From Mesotaenium endlicherianum (taxonomy: Eukaryota > Streptophyta > Zygnematophyceae > Zygnematales > Mesotaeniaceae): a stretch of DNA of 43,170 nt. Location of the stretch: NCBI GenBank assembly GCA_009602735.1, contig WELA01007091.1, positions 502,853-546,022 on the forward strand, given 5' to 3'. The notes under the pieces are model-generated. The model saw only the letters and a program-made list of their open reading frames with translations. It was not told the origin of the DNA and did not search any database. Below, piece after piece: positions 18,233 to 28,194 of this stretch. Numbering within the stretch: position 1 is the first letter of the stretch; each line of letters starts with the position of its first letter. A program made the position numbers and the translations under genes.

Positions 18233-19921
18233 TCACCAATTGCATGGTCTTCCATGGCTACGTCTTCTCGCAGCCTTCGCAGCTCTCTTTCCAGAGGGTC
18301 GTGTAGTCGCCATCCGATTGTCAATTCGCGCCAGTAGGTCTTGACACCTGGTCAGCTCTGCCACCCTGGTTTCTCTGAGTGCTTCACCTTGGTCAGTCTC
18401 AGCTGCGTCCCTTTCAACACCATATTCTTCTTGTCGCTGATGCGCGTCCCTGATAGCTCTCTGATCGGAGATTGGCACCACATGGACTCCAATCGTTACT
18501 GGTCTCGGCCTGGGCATAGGCTTGTCAGAGACTGTCATCTGCTGCCAAGTCATAATCGTCTCCACCAACCACGTCATGGAGTGATGCCCAATCATATTGC
18601 CGAATAACTTCCCAGCGTCTTCCTGTCCCACCATCGCAACAATATCTTGTGCAATGGAATTGGGTACCCCCAGGCACCTGCCCTTCTCTTCAGCTGTCGG
18701 CTCTCTCCACTGAGCTTCTTGGTCGTGCGCATGCTTAACCATTCCTGGTCCTCCATTCACAAATGCGCGTGATCCTGGGTATGCCGTGAAGGTGGGCAGC
18801 ACCACCCTTGGCCGGCCTGGCTCGTTGACGACGTACTGTGGGTAGGAATCCCTCTTGATCACTGGCTTGGTTTCCACCATCAGTGCTTCTCCCACACATA
18901 CTGCCGTTGGTGCGCGCCGCGTAATCTCCTCCATCTCCCTCAGGATTTCAATGGACATGCCGTTGGTCCGGAAGAGTCTGGCCCGGTGTGAGAGTCCTCC
19001 GTGCCTGGCGTCGTTGATCAATACATGATGACCCAGGGTGGAGTCGAAAACCAGCCATGGATCTCCTGGCTTCATCTGGTTGTAATCCATTCCTGGATGT
19101 ATATTCTCAATCACAAACACTAGTGGGTAGAGATGCTGGCGTTCCCGCAGCATATTGGTGATTTTCACCATCCATCCCCAGTGTTGTGCTCGCGGGTCAT
19201 TGAATCCCATCCTGTTCCCAGCTTGCAAGAAAGGTTGACAAGGGAATCTCGCAAAAATCAAGTCAATCCGGTAACCATACAGGTCCTCAAACTTCACCTC
19301 GAGAATGTTTCCTCCAGCAAGACGCACCAAATTAGTACGCACCAACGCCTTGAAATGGTACATTTGCCGCATCTGACTCATGACCTCCTTAAATGCTGTG
19401 AAAGCACCCTCATCATTGTCCACATACAATACTTTGGATACCTGGATACCTCGCTGAATCAGTGAGATGGTTCCAGAACCAAGTTTCGCAAACAATTCCA
19501 GTACTACTACTCCTCTCCTGCGAAAAGGATCTTCCATCCTCACAATGCCTTGCGGCAGCGGATCTACTCCAGGCATCAAATTGGCAGCAGACTTAACTGG
19601 ATAGGGAACTGGCAGCAGCTCTTGCGGGCCACGGTCCCTGTTACTCACAGCTTCCAGTTGCTTCATAATCCAAGGTTGCCAAACCAAGGGAGTCGGCATG
19701 TTGACGCTGGTGTAGCCCTCTTCTTCGCGTTGCATGATGAGGTCATAATGGTCTGGATATCGGTCATTCACACAACAGTCTAGCAGTCCGTAGTTCGCCT
19801 CTCCCGAGCACACCATTTTTACAGGAATTTCTCCTGTCGGCTGCCGATCTGTCGACTGGTAAGTCACCCTCTGCTTCCGCAGGTTGATGACCATACCCAG
19901 GGGAATCAGAGCTTCTGTCCC
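18233..19921 (-). CDS. Element C DNA (cytosine-5) methyltransferase domain
   Basis: A 553-residue open frame from ATG 19892-19894, in frame with gag-protease and separated from it only by TAG 19922-19924. C5-methyltransferase motifs are in the standard order. Motif I is VLELFAKLGSGT (131-142), the SAM loop, with Lys137 where Gly is usual. Motif IV is FPCQPF with catalytic Cys219 (codon 19238-19240). Motif VI is ENI (263-265), VIII is SHRARLF (302-308), IX is REPTAEEKGRCLGVP (397-411) and X is LFGNMIGHH (430-438). The GIQV after motif I and the SHRAR form of motif VIII recall DNMT3/DRM enzymes more than DNMT1, but a tree is needed. The reaction would be SAM-dependent methylation of cytosine in DNA. 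Position between protease and RT means it is a polyprotein domain. Capture of such genes by algal retrotransposons is known from the literature. Confidence 0.88.
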   Translation of the reverse strand, partial: GTEALIPLGMVINLRKQRVTYQSTDRQPTGEIPVKMVCSGEANYGLLDCCVNDRYPDHYDLIMQREEEGYTSVNMPTPLVWQPWIMKQLEAVSNRDRGPQELLPVPYPVKSAANLMPGVDPLPQGIVRMEDPFRRRGVVVLELFAKLGSGTISLIQRGIQVSKVLYVDNDEGAFTAFKEVMSQMRQMYHFKALVRTNLVRLAGGNILEVKFEDLYGYRIDLIFARFPCQPFLQAGNRMGFNDPRAQHWGWMVKITNMLRERQHLYPLVFVIENIHPGMDYNQMKPGDPWLVFDSTLGHHVLINDARHGGLSHRARLFRTNGMSIEILREMEEITRRAPTAVCVGEALMVETKPVIKRDSYPQYVVNEPGRPRVVLPTFTAYPGSRAFVNGGPGMVKHAHDQEAQWREPTAEEKGRCLGVPNSIAQDIVAMVGQEDAGKLFGNMIGHHSMTWLVETIMTWQQMTVSDKPMPRPRPVTIGVHVVPISDQRAIRDAHQRQEEYGVERDAAETDQGEALRETRVAELTRCQDLLARIDNRMATTRPSGKRAAKAARRRSHGRPCNW

Positions 19922-22301
19922 CTAGAGAACATCATAGTTCTCTGCCTCTGTCACCGTGCATTCTATGAGAAGTGACGCCTCCTCAGGTTTCCTGAAGTTT
20001 ACTGTGATTTTCACAGGCTTGCGGGTGATTCCACAAGACTTTGAAATCTGCCCAGATGCAGTCCTCAACTGAAAAGGACTTTCTTTCAGGTCCCTTGCCG
20101 TCAATCCCAGAGCTTTCATAGCTCGCTTTCCCAAGATTACTGGCTGTGCGCCAGTGTCCAATAGGATATTGGGAGCGGCCCAGTCGTTGAACGTCAAAGC
20201 TATATCCTTGTTCTGCACTCTCACAGTGCTGAAATTGGTAGGTAGCGAAGCGCTGTTTGCGCCTTCCTCAGCTATGTCCAGCTGCTGTCTGGCTTCTTCA
20301 ACCGTGAAAGGATACGTAAGACGCAGATCGGCGAGTGAAAGACAAGGAATGTGCTGAATCCGGTGTTCCACCAGAGCCTTCAGCTTCTCCAGCAAAAAAT
20401 TAAATGTCTTGCGTGGCCCAGGCTTGGCTTGTCGTAGCTGCGCAATCTCATTCTCATCGAGAGTGATCCAGAAGGTCTGAGGAAGCTTCCCAGCATTCCT
20501 TGGAACCAGACGGTCATGATTTGCACGCTCCGCAGTCGTTGCAGCCACGGCCTTCTCAGACGTCAGCTTCTCGTCTTTGCAGACGGTCTTTTCGGCCACA
20601 TCTGCATCATAATAGACATTAGGCACATTTAGTCTTGCGAATTGAGCTTTCAACTCTGCAATCTCTGCACTCATAGCATCATACTTCTGGTTACTCTTTC
20701 GGTTACCAGAGTTATCTTTCTCCTTTTTCTTACCCTTATCTGCCTCTTTTGTGGCAGCATTAGCCCATGGTGGCTTCAGATTTGGGTTCTTGGACCAACA
20801 CTCATCTTCTGAGTGTCCCTTTTTGCTGCAATGTGCGCATACCTGCGCCTTGCTAGCAGACAATTGCTTAGCATTCAGGTACAGACAATCTCTCTTCTGA
20901 TGTCCCGATTTCCCGCAAATCCAACAGCCCTCTGCTGTCTCAGCAGTGTTGGTGTGCTTAGCAAACCTCTTGAAAGACCCGCTCTTCTTCTTAAATTGAA
21001 AATTAGAGCTATTGGCCTTAGACTGAAAGGATTCCTCCCTTCTCTCAGGAGCCATAAGCGTACTGGAAGCCTCCTTGTACCAGACTTTACCTTCCTCGAC
21101 ATTGCGTGCTATTTCAGCAGCCTCGTCAATGTTCCAGTCGATTCCGCGTTTCGCAGATAGGTGCGGCCTGACCTCCCAATCTGTGTCTTTACCCAGACAC
21201 AATAAGAATTTGTCAGCCACAATCCTAGGCTCATAGATTTCTGCCCTCTTGGCAAGGTCTACCAATCTGGATTTGACCTCCATCACTGTCTCGTTCTTCT
21301 GACGGACAAGATGCACATAACGGTGCACCTTAAGACTGCGATCCTCTGGGAATTTTGCTTCAAGCAACTTAAAGAAACTACGCAGACAGTGCTCAGAGTC
21401 TAACTGGTCATCCCCAGCCTCCATATCCCTACGGTAACTAGCCAATGCTTGCGCATGGCTTGCTTCCGTGGTGGCACTATCACCATGCTGCCGTGTAAAA
21501 GGTGCAGCCCTGCGCGTTACTCGTTCCTGAGCATTAGCAATCTTTTCAGACAATTCTGCACACACTTTACGCAATTCTGCGACCGACCCAGCATCATCAT
21601 CTCGAGTAGCCGCTTGCTGCTGACCCTCGGTGAGTTGCCTCATGGCATCTGTTAATTCTTGTATTAGTGCAGCTAAGTCTACGCTCTCAACAGGTGCAGC
21701 AGGTATCGCTCTTCCTAATGACAAAGCGGACAGGCGGGCTTTCGAAACCTCTTTTTGGATTTTTAAATCCCTCGCCTTCTTTTGCTCGTTAAACGCCCAT
21801 TCCTTGGTAAGGTTCTCATCCTTCCGGAATTGGCGATAAAGCAACAAGGCATCCTTGTCCAAGTACTGAACCAAGCTTATAAAAGCGACTGACTGGGTAT
21901 AAGAAGAATCCTTTCGGATTTTCTCAAAGAAATCAGCCCAATAGATCTCATCAAATTCTTCGAAAGTGAGACTATTTCCACCGATTTGTCCACTAAAACA
22001 CTTTGTAGACAGCTTGAACTTAGGATTTTCATCCTTATCATCACCAGTCATTTTGAATGGCGACCAAGACTCACTATCTTTACCCCACACGTCGTGCTCT
22101 GCCCAAATTGGGTACAAAGGCTTGCGTGCCATACAAATTCTTACCGTTTGTGGCAGTATGGCGAGACTCGTCTCCCGACGGTTGCTCACTCCACAGGTTA
22201 TCCGTGCGCTCAAATGTCTCACTTCCTCGTGGACTCTGGCTTGAATCAGATTCTTCCGCAGGCTCCACAGGGTAGTAGAGTCTTCCACTCCTCAACCGCA
22301 T
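19922..22301 (-). CDS. Element C gag and aspartic protease
   Basis: The main frame (22288-19922) has no ATG at its first codon (GTG). A better N-terminus starts at ATG 22299-22301 in another frame (MRLRSGRLYYP, typical of gag) and runs to 22080, so an indel near 22080-22140 probably joins the two. Numbered on the 788-residue frame: capsid-like region about 270-400, CCHC knuckles at 455-468 (CWICGKSGHQKRDC) and 484-497 (CAHCSKKGHSEDEC), a Lys-rich segment, then retropepsin with ILLDTGAQPV (Asp711-Gly713). The frame ends in TAG within the conserved protease motif YDVL/GTE, and the next nine codons continue the protease into the methyltransferase frame. The TAG is thus a point mutation or a readthrough site. 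Confidence 0.88.
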
Positions 22302-23665
22302 GTACAGTTGAATTTCTTGGGGTCCCCTTCCAGGTTAAGCACCGGCAGCCCAGGCCTCAATCCCCAATTTGCTTAGGAATTTCTATTCACTTGAACCACC
22401 GAATCGAAGTTCTCAGAAGTAGGACGGAAGTCTCTTACTTCCACATAGGCTTTATGCCTTAAGGTTCTTGGGTTCACAGGCGGGCAGATTGTAGTTTGCA
22501 GAAATCACACTCTAAGCAGCTTGACATACAACGTCAGGTTCAGAGAAAATTGCCCTTCAGGCTTTCGCTTAACTTTCACAAAGTCACAGCATGCAAAACT
22601 CTGAAACTGCACGTCTATGCTGGCCTGGGTCAAGCTCTTCACTTACCATCGCGCCTTAACAGCTCTTCACTGCCAGGCTAGGCTCACTCAGTTCTTCACT
22701 GAGAGCTTTATCTGTCAATACTACTCTCCCTCTTTGAGATGCAAATGCGACTTCTGAGAACTTGGAAACAAACACACAACTCACCATTTTAAGGTTGCTT
22801 CACACACTGGTGGCGTACGGCCGAATCTGTGCTAATCTCCTAGCAAATTCTATTCTGCAGTTCTCCTACTTTCAATAGTGAGATTCCCTCTTGGGAACTC
22901 CTACAATCCTAACTTGTCTATGATACACTGAGAAGAATCTTCAGCGTCGGCAGAAGCGTGGGGCCTCGGCTCTCCAATGGCCTTAGGAACTCCTTCTTCT
23001 TCGCGCCCTTCTTCTCTTTCCTTCTGCTCTTTCTGCTCCTTGGGAAAGGTGCGTGAGAGTGAATGACAGGTCTCAGACAAGATTCGTGCCTTTCGCAGGC
23101 ACCACACAGCATCATCTTTTGAGAATGCCGTGCTTAGTCACAAGGCTTAGCTGCATGTCGCTTCTGCCTAGCCATGCTCAACTCAAACTTGTAGTCACTC
23201 AGCATGCATGCACGCCTCGTGACTGTCGCGCGTGGCTGCTTAGCTTCTCAGTTGGCAGTCACTCCCAATTGGCTCATGGCTAAGAACTCCTGAGCGGCGT
23301 GTACAAGCAAATGCCACTTGCTCAAGATTCCCAACCGGGCGGCCGTAACCTATCTTGGCATTGCGACCTTGACCTGGCTTAATCTGCCAGTCGTCACACA
23401 GTACCTGACTTGGTACCTGCTGGGTGGCTCATCACTGATCCCCAACTTCTAGCCTCGCGGCTGTTTATGCTGTCAAAACCTCCCCCATCCCTGGGTGTGG
23501 GGCACATTGACATTGACCCCTTGCCAGTGGTCTTGACGCCGACATAAGCGCTGACCGCGACGTAATCAGTCAAGTGGTCGGTGAGTCAACGTTGACTTTC
23601 CGTAATTGGGTGGCCGTAGCTTGCGCTGCGCGTGCGGCACCGTCAAACGGATAGTCGTCGCGACA
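22302..23665 (-). other. Element C leader and presumed 5' LTR region
   Basis: 1.36 kb without a supported gene. A small frame at 22901-23115 is rich in Lys and Glu and has no motif. No PBS to initiator-Met and no copy of the 13085-13376 sequence were found. The last bases before the host repeat are GTCGTCGCGACA. Confidence 0.45.
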
Positions 23666-23763
23666 CACTTTAAGAAATATTATTAAATCTGTATGTATAT
23701 CATATAATCTTCTATATGGACGATATAAAGAATACTTTCATAAATAGAAGTGTGACATCAAAG
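23666..23763. repeat. Right half of the AT-rich repeat split by element C
   Basis: Resumes the 169-nt repeat (compare 11398-11509) with TTAAGAAATATTA and ends GTGACATCAAAG. Together with 13025-13084 it reconstructs the empty site seen at 11341-11509. Confidence 0.8.
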
Positions 23764-24187
23764 CTGGTTGAAGCGTTCACAAGCGTACAACTCAAGTCGT
23801 ACTTTACACTAACCCCGTCTTCGTGCACAGTGACAGGTGTAAGCAGGGTTTGTATTTCGTCACTACTCGTCACAATGCGTCATGTGTTGTCCTGCATTGA
23901 CTCGTTCAACAAAACTTGAGTAAAAAGCGATCTCTCTTCGGGGTCCCGGACTGCTTTAACAGCGTTAGGCACAGGTTCGAACATACAGCCTTACACGCAT
24001 TACACACTAATTGCTGTTCGTCTTTGTAAGAGCAATAATCGTGTATTCCGAGAGTGACGCCTGCATTCTCCGTCAGCGGTGTGGCACAAGCTATCCTCAG
24101 AAGATAATAAATTGGCAAGGACTACAAGCTTTTCTTTGTCCCTTTGAGAAGATTAAACTTCTTGGGAAAATACCCTTTTATTCGTAT
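23764..24187 (+). other. Upstream region of the ABCF gene
   Basis: Presumed promoter and 5' UTR. The open frame of exon 1 extends upstream to an ATG at 24011-24013, but those residues show no ABCF similarity. No clear TATA box was recognised. Confidence 0.4.
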
Positions 24188-27100
24188 ATGCAAGGAATAA
24201 CAGCAGTTTCTCAACAGTCACGTTTTCATGCGCAAGAGGTTGATCATACAGCCAATAATGACGTTGATCTACAGGGAGTAACAATCTTAGTGGGTGACAA
24301 AGAGTTGATAGGCGATGCACACCTTAAATTGATTGCAGGAAGGCATTACGGGCTCATTGGTCGAAATGGAGTTGGAAAATCAACGCTTTTGAAATCCATA
24401 GGTGCAATTTCTATTGTGTATTTTTATTTCAATTTTGTCTACAAAGCTCTGTTGAACTAGCAGAAAATCAAGCAACAAGGCTGCTCCATGTCAGGTCATC
24501 TAATGCGTGCCAAAGGCTGCAGCGTGTTGGTAATATGTTTTGTCCTTGTGACGTGCATATTACTCATGCTTCAAAGCACGAGGTCCTGCCAGAGCATTCT
24601 AAACCATGCTTAGCTGTGAACGTGTCTTTCTCCTGCCAGGTTTCAAGATCCTTGTGGGCCTTCCCAGACATTTGAGGGTGCTCTACGTGGATCAGTTGGA
24701 GAATGAGTCAGCAGCGGAGCACAGTGTGCTCGACACGGTCTTATCCGCTCGCAAGGATGCCGTTGCCCTCTGCAGAGCTGCATCCCTTCTGCAGGCAAGC
24801 ACCCTCACCAGTACATGCACATCCACTGCACGGGTCCTCCAGGCTTCCGCCTGTGTGGGCCGCTCGCGCATCCTTCAACGGTCGATTATGCGTCAGCGTG
24901 TGCGTAGTATTGTGCGTATCAGTGACGAGGGAGTCTAGTGGAGTGTGCAAGCAGGAAGCAACAGATGGCGGAGACGGTGACGCCATAGCCGGGGCCGTAA
25001 GAGCCGTGAAGCGCATGCAACTGGAGGCGCAGCTGGCGGAGGCGCAGCTGAGTGCCGCCCACCTCAGCGGTGCGCGCGGCGCTGAGGCCCGCCTGCGCCT
25101 CACTCAGCTGGAGGCCAAGTGAGTCCGTGCATCACATTCACTTCTTACTCATGCGGCTGTGCCCGCCCCCCCCTGCCTTGGCCCTATGCGGGTCCCGGAG
25201 TCACACATCTTACAGTCACACATCTGACGCGTAACGGAGTGAAAGGCCTGGCATTCATGTCTGATCACTTGCAACTAAGCTGATCAATGTTGGCTGCCGC
25301 ATCATGCTGGTTGCTCGTGGTTTGGCCCTTTCAGATTTTGAAAGTACCTAGTGACACGTGGAGTCTTCTCGAGTGCAACTGATATGGCACTGAAGTTTTG
25401 TGTTTTTGAACATGAATATGTTGACCTGCACCTGCAGGTGCCCTCCCATGGTGCAAGAAACATACACCTCATTCGCTGTAGGTAGCCTGGGGATGGGTGT
25501 GAGTGGGCTTGCAGGCTAGCAGAGACAAGTGCGGAGGAGCAGGAGGGCAGGGAGGCGGAGGCGGAGGCGTGGGAGGGGGAGGCGCACGAGCTGCTGGCGC
25601 AGGTGAGTGTGCGGCTGGCGGAGGTGGAGGACGCGGACAGCGCGCAGGCCAAGGCGCGGCGCGTGCTCCGGGGGCTGGGCTTCTCGGCCACGCGCATGGA
25701 GGGACCCCTCTCCCACCTCTCAGGCAATTGCCCCTCCACCACCCACCCAGGCCCTGCCCTCGAGTTGTCTCTAGCTGCCATCCCCTGGAAGCAGGCTACC
25801 TAGCTGAAGATAGGGGTGCACCCAGGCATGCATGTCGTCAGCGACAGCCCAGTCCTCTTCGCCCCACGCCATGCTCCCAGCCTTGTGCTCGTTGCAAATG
25901 GTCATGCAGCATGTCATAGGAACTGTCCAGGTAAGGCCCAGTCATTGGGCCAGGTACGATGACACCTGTGTAACCTCCACTCGTTCACCACTCTGTGCTC
26001 ACTCTATGGTAGCGTTCCTGGATGATGAAGACAAACTGCAACGTTAGTTGCAGACGGGAGAGTCGCCGGATGGTGTTCGAGGACGAGTGATCTGATGGGT
26101 AGATTACATCGCATACAGACTGCAAGTGTGCTATGAGCATGTTGTCATGGAAGTGTACACGTAGCCACGTGAGCACAGTACGGGTTGGTAACAAAATTGG
26201 CTGCGGTCCCTACAGGCGGGTGGAGGGCGAGAGTGGCGCTGGCGCAGGCGCTGTTTGTGGAGCCGGACGTGCTGCTGCTGGACGAGCCCACCAACAGCCT
26301 TGACCTCCCCGCTATCCTCTGGCTTCAGGTTTCACCCCTCCTCTCCTCTCCTCCTCTCCTCTCCTCTCTGCTGGGCTGTCAAGGACAGCAGGACCCGTCT
26401 CCAGGGCGCACCTCAAGCGAGTGTGCGTGCGTGTGTGTTTGGGAGTTTGGGGTGGGGGGGGGGTGGGCTGCAGGAGTACGTGAAGGCACTGGATGCCACC
26501 ACGCTGCTCATCGTCTCCCACGACCGTGCCTTCCTCAACGAGACGGTGGAGGAGGTGATAGAGCTGCGGCACGCCACGCTGTCCTACTACGCCGGCAACT
26601 ACGACCAATACGCTCTCACGCTGGCCGAGGCCAGGCTGCACCAGGTGAGTGAGTGAGAGAGTGAGTGAGCGAGAGAGGGAGAGCAGGAGCATTGAAGGGG
26701 CACATCATATTGGCAGCTGCCCCACTGAATCTGCGCATGCGCTGGGGGGGCAGGAGCGAGTGGTGGAGCGCGTGCAGCGCAAGCGCGACCACATCCAGAA
26801 GACCATCCAAGGCTGTGTCGCTCAGGTCCGCCCGCCCGCCTGCCCGTCCGCTCGTCGGCCACTGCCATATCTCAAGCTCATGCTCGCGCTCGCCCTGTCA
26901 TTGTAGGACTCTTGGGGATGTGTGTTGCAGCGGGCTACGTGCTATATCGGCCGAGCAATATGTGCTTGTTGGGAATATGCAGGCTGCGCGCAGCGGGGAC
27001 GACAAGAAGCTCAGCCAGGTGGCCAGCAGGCGCAAGAAGCTGGAGCGGCTGGGCGTGGAGAGCAATGCCAAGGGGCACCGCTTCAAGCTCAACCGCGACC

Positions 27101-28194
27101 GCCCGGGCTTCCACAGCACCGCCCGAAACGAGGCCTGCGTGGACCTGCCGGACGCGGCCATCATGTGGGCGTTCCCCAACCCCCTGGAGCTCAAGACTCG
27201 GGGCCCGCTCGTCCAACTGGACGCCGTCGACTTCGCCTACTCCGCTACGCCTGCTGCTGCTGCAAGCGCCACGTTTCCAAGGAGCCCGCAGAAGCAGCTG
27301 CCTCAGAGCCCCGCCCTTGTCACTCCCGGAGGCAGGTCAATTGCAGTTGCCAAAAAGTTCATCCTCACGGACAGCTCCAACAAGCAGAAGCACTCCAGTG
27401 GCACGAGTGGCGGCCCCTCCTCAAGCGCAAAGCTCGCGCTCAAGGGTGTGACAGTGGCCATCCAGCAAGGGGCGCGAGTGGCGCTAGTCGGAGAGAATGG
27501 ACAGGGCAAGTCCACGCTGCTGGGCGTCCTGGCAGGCCTGCTGGCGCCCACGGGCGGCGCGGTGAAGCAGCACCCGCAGGCCAAGGTGGGCTACTTTGTG
27601 CAGAACCAGGTGGAGCAGCTGGCGCAGCAGGCTGCCACGTGCGCCCTCGAGTTGCTCCACGCGCAGAAGCCGGAGATGGCGGAGCAAGAGCTGCGCGCGC
27701 ATCTGGCCGGCTTTGGCCTCAAGGTGGGTGGGTAGGCGGGTGGGTGGGCCTGTCTGCACCCTCTACACGGATGGATGCAGCACCTTAGCTCTAGTCGGTT
27801 GCTTATGCATTGCTGCATGTCGGCCTACATGCCTGGGAATACAAGCTTGAGTTTCATACATTTGATGTTCTCTGTTCCACTGCAGGGCACCGTGGTGGTG
27901 CAGCCTCTCAGTAATCTGTCAGGGGGCCAGATTGTGCGGGTGGCCCTGGCACAGACGCTTCTGCAGCGCCCGCAGCTGCTGCTCCTGGATGAGCCCAGCA
28001 CGCACCTGGACATTGACAGTATCTCAGCCCTGATCGACGCTCTCGCCGCATTTGAAGGCGCCGTGGTGATGGCGTCCCACGACCAGCATCTGGTGAGCAG
28101 CGTGGCGGAGGAGGTGTACCTGGTCAAGCGGGGGGAGCTGAAGCTGCTGCCGCGGGGCATGGAGCAGTACGTGCAGCAGTGCCTCAAGTCTTAG
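24188..28194 (+). CDS. ABCF-family ATPase (twin ABC domains, no membrane segments)
   Basis: Exons by eye: 24188-24401, 24640-24794, 24955-25118, 25515-25723, 26216-26328, 26474-26644, 26754-26825, 26983-27723, 27886-28194; 2148 nt, 715 residues plus stop. ABC1: Walker [10 protein letters not shown] in exon 1, signature LSGGWR across the exon 4/5 join, Walker [16 protein letters not shown]-loop SHDRAFL. ABC2: Walker [10 protein letters not shown], signature LSGGQ, Walker [16 protein letters not shown]-loop SHDQHL. There are no transmembrane segments, and the length is that of ABCF3/GCN20-type proteins (about 700). ABCF proteins act on ribosomes or translation factors. Exons 3-4 encode a helical Ala/Glu-rich inter-motif region. 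A Ser/Pro/Ala-rich insert precedes ABC2. Introns 2 and 4 use GC donors (24795, 25724). Start ATG 24188 is preferred; upstream ATG 24011 is possible. Confidence 0.9.

Larger units (their letters stand above)
13085..23665 (-). mobile_element. Element C: gypsy-like retroelement with DNA methyltransferase and PHD finger
   Basis: A 10,581-bp minus-strand insertion bounded by TGTCG at 13085 and CGACA at 23665, inside a copy of the 169-nt repeat. Flanking bases TACT (13081-13084) and CACT (23666-23669) look like a target duplication with one change. Coding order from high to low coordinate is gag, protease, C5-methyltransferase, low-complexity region, RT, RNase H, integrase, PHD finger. By eye the two ends do not share an LTR sequence, so LTR limits are not given and one end may be rearranged. 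The domains are highly recognisable but the frame is broken by about nine stops and a few indels, so this copy is decayed. Confidence 0.88.

Noticed and set aside
14063-19924. Genetic-code reassignment of TAG to Gln, as in some ulvophyte algae
   Set aside because: The three host genes use CAG and CAA normally, have no in-frame TAG, and two of them end in TAG. Decay of the element explains the stops better.
24011-24187. N-terminal extension of the ABCF protein from the upstream ATG
   Set aside because: The 59 extra residues show no ABCF similarity and look like untranslated DNA. Not excluded, but ATG 24188 is preferred.
26665-27788. Long overlapping frames (288-356 residues) in several frames over the ABCF exons
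   Set aside because: They are GC-rich shadows. Only the frame with Walker A, signature and Walker B motifs and consistent splice phases is real.
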